From the NCBI GenBank assembly GCA_964424115.1, contig CAYRHN010000001.1, positions 372,001-436,000 on the forward strand: DNA of 64,000 bases, in the 5' to 3' direction. This document shows, piece by piece, positions 8,285 to 15,899 of this stretch (positions are counted from its first letter, which is position 1; each line of letters opens with the position of its first letter). Source of the stretch: CAYRHN01 sp964424115 (GTDB taxonomy: Bacteria; Chloroflexota; Anaerolineae; Anaerolineales; Anaerolineaceae). The notes under the pieces were generated by a model. The model made no database searches and had not been told where the DNA came from. It saw only the letters and a program-made list of their open reading frames with translations. A program made the translations under genes and the position numbers.

Positions 8285-9283
8285 TCAAAGATCATTGGCG
8301 GCAGGTATTCCACCCGCTGCCCTGGCGTTAGAAATTGCATTTAGTACTGCAAGTGCCATGACTTCTGCGGCGAATGCACCAATAATATTAACATCCCCTT
8401 TTTTTCGGTTCATTGATAAACTAAAGATCGTATCCCCATCAAACATGGTGTGCGCCGGTCTAATGGTGCGTGCTAAACCATTATGAGCCATTTGGGCAAC
8501 CTTGTTTGCTTCATCCTTGGTTAATTTCGCGTTTGTAGCTATTACTCCAATTACAGTGTTTGATTTACTGGCGAATTCCAGGATGGCTTTACCTGTCATG
8601 GATCTCATAACATCTAGAGTATTAGCAAATTTATTCTCAGCCCCAATCTTGATCGGTCCAGCACGTAGGGTACGAGCGCCTGCAATGATTTTCCCTGTAC
8701 CGGGATCGACTATGTCACCAAATGCATTGACAGCTACTATAGCTCCCACAACAAGACCACCTCCAAGATCGAGGCTGGCTGTGCCGATCCCAGATTTGGT
8801 GGCTTGTTTCATCCCGAGGATTTTCCCTACAGTAGCCCCGGTGCCTGCCCCGAAATTCCCTTGTGCAGGAACAGACTCTGTGGCTGATAAACAAGCCCGA
8901 TAACCCATTTCGGAGTCAGGGCGGATTGAGGAGCTGCCAATGGCGAGATCAAATAAGACTGCAGATGGAACGATGGGAACGCGAATCACGCCGGCGTTGT
9001 ATCCAACCCCTTTTTCTTCCAAGTAACGCATCACTCCGCTGGCTGCGTCTAAACCAAAGGCTGAACCTCCTGTCAGGAGAACTCCCTGAACATGCTCAAC
9101 CAAATGCATGGGGCGCAGCGCATCTGTTTCGCGGGTTCCTGGGGCGCCACCTCGTTGATCTACCCCGCCCGTAGCTCCTTGTTCGCAAAGAATTACTGTG
9201 CAGCCGGTTAATGCCTGCTCGTTTTGAGCATGACCCACTTTGATGCCGGGAACGTCAGTGATTGCGCCTTGATTAATTGCCAT
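8285..9283 (-). CDS. P1 family peptidase (DmpA/NylC-type self-cleaving Ntn hydrolase)
   Basis: N-terminal-nucleophile hydrolase of the DmpA/beta-aminopeptidase and 6-aminohexanoate-oligomer hydrolase group. The precursor normally cleaves itself to expose the nucleophile. The expected scissile bond is N242-T243, followed by VIGVIATNAKL, which aligns with the Gly-Ser site of DmpA but with Asn-Thr as in NylC. The N-terminal half carries GVLLTGGSAFGLDAASG, characteristic of the family. It has 332 residues and no signal peptide. The closest functional class (amidase, aminopeptidase or oligoamide hydrolase) cannot be told from sequence alone. Confidence 0.88.
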   Translation of the reverse strand: MAINQGAITDVPGIKVGHAQNEQALTGCTVILCEQGATGGVDQRGGAPGTRETDALRPMHLVEHVQGVLLTGGSAFGLDAASGVMRYLEEKGVGYNAGVIRVPIVPSAVLFDLAIGSSSIRPDSEMGYRACLSATESVPAQGNFGAGTGATVGKILGMKQATKSGIGTASLDLGGGLVVGAIVAVNAFGDIVDPGTGKIIAGARTLRAGPIKIGAENKFANTLDVMRSMTGKAILEFASKSNTVIGVIATNAKLTKDEANKVAQMAHNGLARTIRPAHTMFDGDTIFSLSMNRKKGDVNIIGAFAAEVMALAVLNAISNARAAGGIPAANDL

Positions 9284-9312
9284 TAACCGTTATGTCTCCA
9301 ATTCTCAGGCAG

Positions 9313-9900
9313 TTATCGATTGGGCTTTCCGCAGTTGGGGCAGTACCTTTCTGATTTTGTGATCACAAAGCCACAATTTTTGCAAGTTCCTGGTTGGACG
9401 TCGCCCAGTGGTGCTCCACATGCCACGCAGCGGGATTCACCGACTGGATTCGCCGCATTGCAATAACTACATACGATGCGGCGGAGTCGCTCGGAAAGCT
9501 GGTAGCCAGAGCCTAACGCCCGGGCTGTTCCATCGATTACTTTCCAAATCTCATCCACTAATTGGATATATTCAATATCCTGGGCAACGTCATCCAGGCG
9601 GCTCAGTAAATTCCATGGATTGGCCAAAGTGGATAGTGCTGTTAATCCAAGGCTGGCGGCTACTCCCAGCCAGGCCTGTTGTCCTACCTGTACCGAGACG
9701 CCATCCTCCACTTTTTGAAAGGTGGCGCTGATTGCCGTTTGACCTCCTGATGTAGCATAGCTGGATGTAGCAATTTGTACAGCTGCTTTTTCTGATGTAC
9801 CAAATTGTTGTACCCGCATATTTCCGCGGTTGAAGTGAGCGATGAGCGCATTGGCCAGATCTGTGGGGGTTAATTTGCCGTGATAAATCCTAGTCTCCAT
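9313..9900 (-). CDS. Double zinc ribbon protein of unknown function
   Basis: Not recognised as a named family. Residues 1-135 form a domain with a weakly hydrophobic glycine/alanine stretch near 75-95. The C-terminal 55 residues hold two zinc ribbons, CSYC...CVAC and CKNC...CPNC, the double zinc ribbon arrangement common in Chloroflexota. TATAAT stands 7 nt before the ATG, suggesting a leaderless mRNA. It is divergent from the SH3 protein. It could be a protein-binding adaptor (inference). Confidence 0.8.
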   Translation of the reverse strand: METRIYHGKLTPTDLANALIAHFNRGNMRVQQFGTSEKAAVQIATSSYATSGGQTAISATFQKVEDGVSVQVGQQAWLGVAASLGLTALSTLANPWNLLSRLDDVAQDIEYIQLVDEIWKVIDGTARALGSGYQLSERLRRIVCSYCNAANPVGESRCVACGAPLGDVQPGTCKNCGFVITKSERYCPNCGKPNR

Positions 9901-9907
9901 ACAATAG

Positions 9908-9913
9908 ATTATA
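9908..9913 (-). promoter_or_regulatory. -10 element of the double zinc ribbon gene (leaderless)
   Basis: TATAAT on the minus strand, 7 nt before the ATG at 9900. A weak TTATCA lies 18 nt upstream as a possible -35. There is no Shine-Dalgarno sequence between it and the start. Confidence 0.5.
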
Positions 9914-9958
9914 ATCGGGATTGTGTTAATTTGATAATAATTAAAGAATGGAGTTGCT

Positions 9959-10591
9959 ATGAGGCGCCGTGAGTTAATTGCGCTGATTGTTATCTTAATA
10001 TCTACTATGATCTTTCTGCCGTTAGGATTTGCAGGGAGTGTTCATGCTTCTGGATTATCTCAAATCCCAACGATTGACATTCCCACTGTAACGGGAACTG
10101 CGGAGGGGCCGTACGTTGTTGTGCGCACAGATATCGACCAGGACTTTATAAATGTGCGTAGTGGACCTCACCCTAATTATGAGAAAATTGGTGTTCTCCA
10201 ACTTGGGGTAAAAGCCCCGGCATTAGGAATTTCAGCCGGTCAGGATTGGATATTGATTGAATATCCGGGAGTACCGGGCGGAAAGGGTTGGGTCTTTGCT
10301 CCGTATGTGACCTTAAAGCCCGGAAGTTCACTTCCGATTATCGAAGCCATTGGTGAGCCAACGCCAGAATACACTGCTACCATTGATCCAACGCTGGCTG
10401 CGCAATTCTTGGTAACGGCAGCGCCAACGCAATTACCTACATTCACTGCACCCGCTGCTCTATCTATCCCTACTTTTGAAGATACCTCAACGACCAATTT
10501 GCCTGGCGGATTGCCGGCAGGCCTGATTATCATTGTCCTAGCAGGAATAGGCCTATTGATGGGGCTTTTTGCCCTTGTTCAAAACCGGTAA
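9959..10591 (+). CDS. Secreted or membrane-anchored SH3-like domain protein
   Basis: Residues 1-30 form a signal peptide (MRRRE followed by a long hydrophobic run). Residues about 50-120 form a bacterial SH3 domain with the characteristic INVRSGPHPNYEKIG and GKGWVFAPYV elements, usually a wall- or peptide-binding module. A proline/threonine-rich linker follows, and a single C-terminal membrane helix (about 183-205) ends in a short basic tail. It is therefore likely anchored with the SH3 domain outside. A GGAG site stands well before the ATG. The ligand is unknown. Confidence 0.83.
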   Translation: MRRRELIALIVILISTMIFLPLGFAGSVHASGLSQIPTIDIPTVTGTAEGPYVVVRTDIDQDFINVRSGPHPNYEKIGVLQLGVKAPALGISAGQDWILIEYPGVPGGKGWVFAPYVTLKPGSSLPIIEAIGEPTPEYTATIDPTLAAQFLVTAAPTQLPTFTAPAALSIPTFEDTSTTNLPGGLPAGLIIIVLAGIGLLMGLFALVQNR

Positions 10592-10600
10592 AAGGTAGGG

Positions 10601-11539
10601 TTATGAATTCTTCGGATTTGTCCGATCCGGAAGCCCAATGAGCGTGCCGGGAGGATCTATTTGTCTGAATTGCCGCGAGAATTGCCCAAGCCATGAAAGA
10701 GAATGCTCAATTTGGGGGAGCGCTTCTTGTACAGCAACCTCACCCCGGGAGATTATTTCTTCGGCGTCTATGCGGTCTAATAATCCGATTTCGGCAACAT
10801 CAGGCCGAATTATTAAATCTGGTTTATCCAGTTGCATGTGTAATTCTGCCAGCATGCGCGAAGACAAATCCGACGATTCGGCAAAAATCTTAAACGCGTG
10901 TCCTAATGGAAACCGAAGGAACTGGTTGAGAATTGGCGCCGGAATTGGGGTGTCTTGAGGCAGTTTTAATTCGGGTAATGTTTTCCAAGATTCGTAAGCC
11001 GGCGATAGGCAGATCGCAAGAACTGGAAGGGAAGGGGCTAACCAACGGGCTAATTTTACAGGAACGGGGTCAAAAACGCCGCCATCCACAAGAACAGCAT
11101 CTCCAATGATTTGAGGGGGAAAAATTCCAGGTACTGCCACTGTGGCCATAATTGCTTCAAGTAGTCTACCGCTATTAATAACCACTTCTTGATGAGAGTG
11201 AATATCAACTGCAACACACGCAAACGGTATTGATAATTGGGAAAATTGCTTGTCCCCCAAAATCTCTTGAAGTATATTAAAAAAACCTTGTAAGCCAAGC
11301 AAGGATGGTCCATCATCCCGTTTGTGTCCAAAGATCTTGGATTTCATGAGCCTGCGTAGAAGTCGTTCAATCTCATTTGTCGTGAAACCTGAAGCATATA
11401 AAGCGCCTACTATCCCGCCGGCGCTGGTCCCAGATATTGCCTTTATCCGGTACCCCGCATTTTCAAGCCCGCGAATAACGCCAATATGCGCTGCGCCGCG
11501 AACGCCTCCACCACCGAGAGCAAGAGCTACTTCATTCAT
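10601..11539 (-). CDS. Patatin-like phospholipase, RssA/NTE type
   Basis: Serine esterase of the RssA/neuropathy target esterase branch. Visible motifs are the GGGGVRG oxyanion loop (residues 9-15), the nucleophile elbow G37-T-S39-A-G, and VDGGVFD with the dyad aspartate. The 312-residue length is normal. No membrane segment is clear. It is distinct from the patatin at 5327, which has DGGGIKG and GTSTG. TATAAT sits 6 nt before the ATG with no Shine-Dalgarno site. The gene ends 10 nt from the convergent SH3 gene. Confidence 0.9.
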   Translation of the reverse strand: MNEVALALGGGGVRGAAHIGVIRGLENAGYRIKAISGTSAGGIVGALYASGFTTNEIERLLRRLMKSKIFGHKRDDGPSLLGLQGFFNILQEILGDKQFSQLSIPFACVAVDIHSHQEVVINSGRLLEAIMATVAVPGIFPPQIIGDAVLVDGGVFDPVPVKLARWLAPSLPVLAICLSPAYESWKTLPELKLPQDTPIPAPILNQFLRFPLGHAFKIFAESSDLSSRMLAELHMQLDKPDLIIRPDVAEIGLLDRIDAEEIISRGEVAVQEALPQIEHSLSWLGQFSRQFRQIDPPGTLIGLPDRTNPKNS

Positions 11540-11545
11540 GTTTCA

Positions 11546-11551
11546 ATTATA
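11546..11551 (-). promoter_or_regulatory. -10 element of the RssA-type patatin gene (leaderless)
   Basis: TATAAT on the minus strand ends 6 nt before the ATG at 11539. The -35 region is weak. A TATAAT also reads on the plus strand at 11548-11553 and could serve the divergent gene at 11587. Confidence 0.5.
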
Positions 11552-11586
11552 ATATTAGTTGTGGAAAACTAACCCGGATTAAAATT

Positions 11587-12957
11587 ATGGAGAGCAGAGA
11601 AAGTTCATCGCCGATTGTAACGAGATCTGTAGCCGCTGGGCTGGCCGATAGGTTTGGCGATGCTTATCATTTTAGTTTCATTCAACGAATTGCGTTGCGC
11701 ACGATTGGGTTATTCCCGCAGAGCGTTGCACAATTCTTAATTCCCCGAGCGCAAGGTCGAGATGTTCCAGAAGTGAAACGGCTTCAATCGCTGCAGATAG
11801 ATCATCTAATCAGAGAGCGATTAAGAGATTATCAACCTCATGAAGGGACATATCCAGCAATCACGATAGGAGCGGCGTTGGGCGGTGCGGCAGCTCAAAT
11901 TGCATTGGCGATGGGCGGACCATTTCTGCCCCAGGCTTTTGTCTTGACTTTGAGAGGCGGCTCGCCTAAGGGGGACGCACAAGAATATTTTCAAAGATGC
12001 GAACACGCTTCGCTTGAGTTGGCAAGCAAATATCCGGAAGTTATTACCATTCAGCACTTTGATCCCATACATGACGGTTGGTTAACCAAATCAGTCAATC
12101 ATCTGAGGATTAAATTGTTGGGTTTGCCAAAGTTGTATCAGGATTTCATTCAAGAGCATTTGGCGCCAGGCGGTGTTGTAGTGTTTCTAGACTGCGGCGC
12201 TAAATGGCTTCGGTATCGGGTAGGAGAGCGTAGCTTTTTTCAAGTAGGGGGCTGGGGTGGAATTCCCGCAGAAGAATTTCTTACAGGCAGTCGAAGGATC
12301 GAAGATTATTGTCAACGGGAAAATTTTTCACATACTTCGTGGAAATTGAACAGTTTTCCTCTTGAAGAAGGAGCCGAATCTGAGTGGGGTTCAGAGCCTG
12401 GCATGCTGGATGTGATCCGAAAGTTCTGCCAAGAGCATGGATTTCAGTTTGTTCACTTGAAGTTTCCACAACCGCATGATTATTCTCGCGCAGCTTACTA
12501 TTTAGTGAAGAAAAGACTGGAAAAGCTTGGAGAGCCCCCTCGCGGAATTTTGATTGAAATGTTCAGCCAATTTGACAGCAGCGCCGTTTTACGATCTGGT
12601 TTGCTTCCCCTTTGGTTGGTATTCAATACTCATGATTCCCTATCTTTCTTACAGCAGATGGCAGGTGAGTTTCCTGAAAAAATCCCCATCTTCTTCTCGC
12701 CACTAGCGACATTTTCCTTGACGCCGGATATTGTTCCCTGGGATGAATGGATGAAGGTGTTTACGAATAAGGAGTGGTTTAATGTGGGAACACGCGCAAC
12801 CCACTATCCAGCAGACGCATGGGCATTATTAGCCTGGAATAGAAATCTACGGAAATTTGGAAAACGAACCAGGGACAGAAAAATTCCTTTGATAACAAAG
12901 GGAGAATTGGAAGATGTGAAAACAATGATTACTTCAACAGATCGCGAAGAGCCCTAA
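11587..12957 (+). CDS. Uncharacterised protein, 456 residues
   Basis: I do not recognise this family. The protein is soluble-looking with one mildly hydrophobic glycine/alanine-rich stretch (about residues 90-125, GAALGGAAAQIALAMGG) that could be a nucleotide- or cofactor-binding loop or a buried helix. Aromatic and tryptophan residues are frequent in the second half, with motifs such as LDCGAKW, GGWGGIP and FNTHDSL. It has no signal peptide and no Cys-rich motif. The frame has normal codon use and its 3' end overlaps the convergent aminotransferase gene by 29 bp, so it is a real gene. Function is not assigned. Confidence 0.75.
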   Translation: MESRESSSPIVTRSVAAGLADRFGDAYHFSFIQRIALRTIGLFPQSVAQFLIPRAQGRDVPEVKRLQSLQIDHLIRERLRDYQPHEGTYPAITIGAALGGAAAQIALAMGGPFLPQAFVLTLRGGSPKGDAQEYFQRCEHASLELASKYPEVITIQHFDPIHDGWLTKSVNHLRIKLLGLPKLYQDFIQEHLAPGGVVVFLDCGAKWLRYRVGERSFFQVGGWGGIPAEEFLTGSRRIEDYCQRENFSHTSWKLNSFPLEEGAESEWGSEPGMLDVIRKFCQEHGFQFVHLKFPQPHDYSRAAYYLVKKRLEKLGEPPRGILIEMFSQFDSSAVLRSGLLPLWLVFNTHDSLSFLQQMAGEFPEKIPIFFSPLATFSLTPDIVPWDEWMKVFTNKEWFNVGTRATHYPADAWALLAWNRNLRKFGKRTRDRKIPLITKGELEDVKTMITSTDREEP

Positions 12958-14077
12958 GGAGTTCTCGGGAATCCTTTTGTGAGTTATAGGCCTGGTATGA
13001 AATCCGGATGAGCGCTTTGTCTTCCCAGCGAAGTATCGGAACCTCAATGTGATAATGATCATAAAGGCCAGTTTTTAAACGATTTGTGTTAATAGAACTG
13101 GGCAAAAGGCAAGACGCCATTTGCATGAACCACTCACCGGTTTGAGGACTGATGGACTCTAGCCCAGTCAGCTTATTAATTTGGTAGGTCAGCTCCAGCA
13201 GATTTTTATGACATTCTGAACGCACCTGAGGCCAGGAGTGGTTGTTTTGGAACAGGATTGCATCTGGAACAGACAGAAATGCAGAGAGGTCACGAGTGCC
13301 TTGCCACTCTAAGTAATCTATGAATTGTGAACCACTTGGATTTTCGCTACGCCAACCCCAGCTCACTGTGAGAGGTTGGACCAGGTTCTGTACTCGTGGA
13401 TGTGCATAGAGGAATGCGGCCCCCTTTGGAGCGCAAAGCCATTTGTGCAGGTTGCCAGAATAGAAATCACAATCTAGTTTTTCCAGGTTGAGAGTAATTT
13501 GGCCAGGGGCATGTGCTCCATCGATGACCGTGCAAATATTGCATTGGCGGGCTTTCCTACAAATGTCTTCAACCGGGAAAACGAGTGCTGTTGGTGAGGT
13601 TATGTGACTCAGGAAAATCACGCGTGTTCTAGGCGTAACCGCCTGCCAGAACCTTTCCACAAAAGCCTCCTTGGATGTCACCGGTAGAGGGATTGGGTGA
13701 TTAATATACTTAAAACCCTGCTTCTCTGCTAGGAAAGTCCAAGTGCGATCCAATGCGCCATACTCATGATTGCTGGCCAGAACTTCGTCATCCGGACCAA
13801 GCATTAAGCTGCGAGCTACAGTATTAATCCCAACAGTGGCATTGGTTACAAACACCAGGTTTTGTGACTGAGTGCCAATGTATTCTGCTAGTAATTGTCT
13901 GGCTGATGCGAGATAACCACTTGCCTTACGCCCCAAGAATTCAACTGGTTGGAGCTCTAACTTGCGTTGCCATCTTTGATAAGAATTAAACACAGAACGA
14001 GGAGTTGCTCCAAAAGAACCATGATTTAAGAATATAACTTTAGGATCCAAAAGGAATTGTGATTTAAGGGATTTCAT
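12929..14077 (-). CDS. Aminotransferase class V-fold PLP-dependent enzyme
   Basis: Fold-type I PLP enzyme of the class V group, resembling isopenicillin-N epimerase and cysteine desulfurase-like proteins. Visible features are the N-terminal FLNHGSFGATP start, a TNATVGINT phosphate-binding region, VIDGAHAPGQ with the PLP-ring aspartate and histidine, and SGNLHKW with the Schiff-base lysine. No desulfurase-type cysteine loop is obvious, so an epimerase, lyase or kynureninase-like reaction is as likely. It has 382 residues. It appears to be transcribed from a leaderless extended -10 promoter. Confidence 0.85.
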   Translation of the reverse strand: MKSLKSQFLLDPKVIFLNHGSFGATPRSVFNSYQRWQRKLELQPVEFLGRKASGYLASARQLLAEYIGTQSQNLVFVTNATVGINTVARSLMLGPDDEVLASNHEYGALDRTWTFLAEKQGFKYINHPIPLPVTSKEAFVERFWQAVTPRTRVIFLSHITSPTALVFPVEDICRKARQCNICTVIDGAHAPGQITLNLEKLDCDFYSGNLHKWLCAPKGAAFLYAHPRVQNLVQPLTVSWGWRSENPSGSQFIDYLEWQGTRDLSAFLSVPDAILFQNNHSWPQVRSECHKNLLELTYQINKLTGLESISPQTGEWFMQMASCLLPSSINTNRLKTGLYDHYHIEVPILRWEDKALIRISYQAYNSQKDSRELLRALRDLLK

Positions 14078-14085
14078 AGTTATCG

Positions 14086-14094
14086 ATTATATCA
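14086..14094 (-). promoter_or_regulatory. Extended -10 of the class V aminotransferase gene (leaderless)
   Basis: TGATATAAT on the minus strand fits TGnTATAAT. It ends 8 nt before the ATG at 14077. TTGCGC lies 19 nt further upstream, a slightly long spacing for a -35. Confidence 0.55.
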
Positions 14095-14175
14095 ATTGTT
14101 TGAAACGTTGGCGCAAAGAGGAGAGAATTGCCATACTCGGTTATAATGGGCAGGTTGAAAAGAGGTCGAACTCAG

Positions 14176-15405
14176 ATGAAGGTTTCCAGGATATTACGCA
14201 GCTTCAATCCAAACCGGTCGGTTCCTGCCGAATACCGATCGAATTTCATGCATCTTTATGCGGATGTGTCTTGGTACGGAATTTTGAGCGGAAGTACGAT
14301 CGCTTTTCTTTCAGTTTATGCTGCCCGCCTTGGAGCAAATGGAACCCAAATTGGTTTAATTAATGCAGCCCCAGCAGTGGTGAGCCTGTTGTTTTCTCTG
14401 CCATTTGGAGTTTTATTGGGCAAGGCGAATATCACAAAAGCTGTTTTTTGGACGGCAGCGACGCAGCGCATCTTTTACATTTTGATCGTTCCATTTCCGT
14501 TCTTGATTGCTCCACAGCCACAAATCTGGGCAATCATTTTTGTGACCCTTATTATGAGTATTCCCGGAACGGGAGTTTCGGTAGGCTTCAATACTCTTCT
14601 TGGTGAAGCTGTGCCATGTGAGTGGCGGGCAAGAGTGGTGGGAACTCGTAATGCGTTGCTGGCAATGGTGACTACTGTTACTACATTAGTGTGCGGTCAA
14701 ATACTGACCTCTCAATCTCTTCAAACCGGTTATCAAATGATTTTTGCCATTGGGGGGTTGGGTGCCGCAATGAGTAATTTTCATCTTTGGTTTATCCGAC
14801 CGGTGACAGTTAAGACAAACTGTGAAGTAAAACCGGCGGGAAAGAGTAGATTGCGATTTGAAATTGTAACAGGAAAGTTTGGTAGGGTTTTAGTACTTTT
14901 ACTCTTCTTTCATTTTTCGCAATACCTGGCTATCCCGATTTTCCCAATTTATACTGTCAATGTACTCAGATTTAGCGATCGTATCATTGGCATAGGAACA
15001 GCGTTATTCAACATAACAGTATTCTTGGGGTCTTTACAATTGGAACGTTGGACTAATAAAATCGGGAATAAGAATGTGACTGGTATTGGTGTATTTTTGT
15101 TGGGGGTTTATCCTGCAATTCTTTCCATCACACAAGAAGAGATCCTTTATTATGTAATTTCATTGATCGGTGGAATTGTGTGGTCATTAGTGGGGGGAGC
15201 TTTATACAATTATCTTTTAGAGAAAGTTCCAGAAGATGATCGGCCTTCTCATATGGCATGGTATAGCATTTTTCTCAATGCCGCAATTTTGGGCGGCTCT
15301 TTGTTAGGACCTGTAATTGGAGGATGGCTAGGATTACCCCTGGCATTAATATTGATTGCTATTGTCCGTTCTCTATCTGGAGCGGCTATTCTGCGTTGGG
15401 GATAG
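14176..15405 (+). CDS. Major facilitator superfamily transporter
   Basis: About twelve hydrophobic segments across 409 residues place this in the MFS. The loop between helices 2 and 3 (PFGVLLGK) resembles the usual MFS cytoplasmic loop. The open frame extends back to a TTG at 14128, but a TATAAT at 14142-14147 overlaps those upstream codons, so the ATG at 14176 is the better start. The substrate cannot be predicted: no drug-efflux or sugar signature is clear. It stands 17 nt before smpB. Confidence 0.8.
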   Translation: MKVSRILRSFNPNRSVPAEYRSNFMHLYADVSWYGILSGSTIAFLSVYAARLGANGTQIGLINAAPAVVSLLFSLPFGVLLGKANITKAVFWTAATQRIFYILIVPFPFLIAPQPQIWAIIFVTLIMSIPGTGVSVGFNTLLGEAVPCEWRARVVGTRNALLAMVTTVTTLVCGQILTSQSLQTGYQMIFAIGGLGAAMSNFHLWFIRPVTVKTNCEVKPAGKSRLRFEIVTGKFGRVLVLLLFFHFSQYLAIPIFPIYTVNVLRFSDRIIGIGTALFNITVFLGSLQLERWTNKIGNKNVTGIGVFLLGVYPAILSITQEEILYYVISLIGGIVWSLVGGALYNYLLEKVPEDDRPSHMAWYSIFLNAAILGGSLLGPVIGGWLGLPLALILIAIVRSLSGAAILRWG

Positions 15406-15407
15406 TG

Positions 15408-15416
15408 TGTTAAAAT
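15408..15416 (+). promoter_or_regulatory. Extended -10 of smpB (leaderless)
   Basis: TGTTAAAAT fits an extended -10 with TAAAAT as the hexamer. It ends 6 nt before the ATG at 15423, with no room for a Shine-Dalgarno site. Confidence 0.55.
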
Positions 15417-15422
15417 CAACCC

Positions 15423-15875
15423 ATGGAAGAGAAAATTGTAGCCACAAATCGGAAAGCACATTTTGAATATTTTTTACTCGAGCATTTCGAGGCTGGAATT
15501 GCATTGCATGGAAGTGAGATAAAATCGATTCGGGCGGGACAAATCAGTCTGGCAGAGGCTTTTGTTCAAGTAGATGGTTCACAAGCCTGGCTGATCAATG
15601 CTCACATCGCTCCATACAGCCTGGCCAATCGTTTTAACCATGATCCGCGAAGGGCGAGACGACTGTTGCTCCACAAGAGGCAGATTCGAGAATTGTGGGA
15701 AGCGATCCGTCAGAAAGGTGTCACCGTTGTTCCTGTGCGTGTATATCTTAAGAACGGTTTGGCAAAAGTGGATATAGCAATTGCCAAGGGCAAGAAATTG
15801 TACGATAAACGCCAGGAAATTGCCAAGAAAGATCAACAGCGAGAGCTTTCCCGCGGAAATCGCGGAGACGAATAA
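15423..15875 (+). CDS. smpB: SsrA-binding protein SmpB
   Basis: Binds tmRNA and delivers it to stalled ribosomes for trans-translation. The family N-terminus (NRKAHFEYFLLEHFEAGI), LHGSEIKSIRAG, and the C-terminal GKKLYDKR with a basic tail are all present. The 150-residue length is normal. The partner ssrA gene is not in this window. A leaderless-type -10 precedes it, so it need not depend on the upstream MFS gene. Confidence 0.96.
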   Translation: MEEKIVATNRKAHFEYFLLEHFEAGIALHGSEIKSIRAGQISLAEAFVQVDGSQAWLINAHIAPYSLANRFNHDPRRARRLLLHKRQIRELWEAIRQKGVTVVPVRVYLKNGLAKVDIAIAKGKKLYDKRQEIAKKDQQRELSRGNRGDE

Positions 15876-15899
15876 AAATAATGTAAAAAGAAGGATCAT

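Noticed and set aside
14128..14175. Earlier TTG or ATG (14146) starts for the MFS transporter
   Set aside because: A TATAAT at 14142-14147 overlaps these codons, so they would lie at or before the transcription start.
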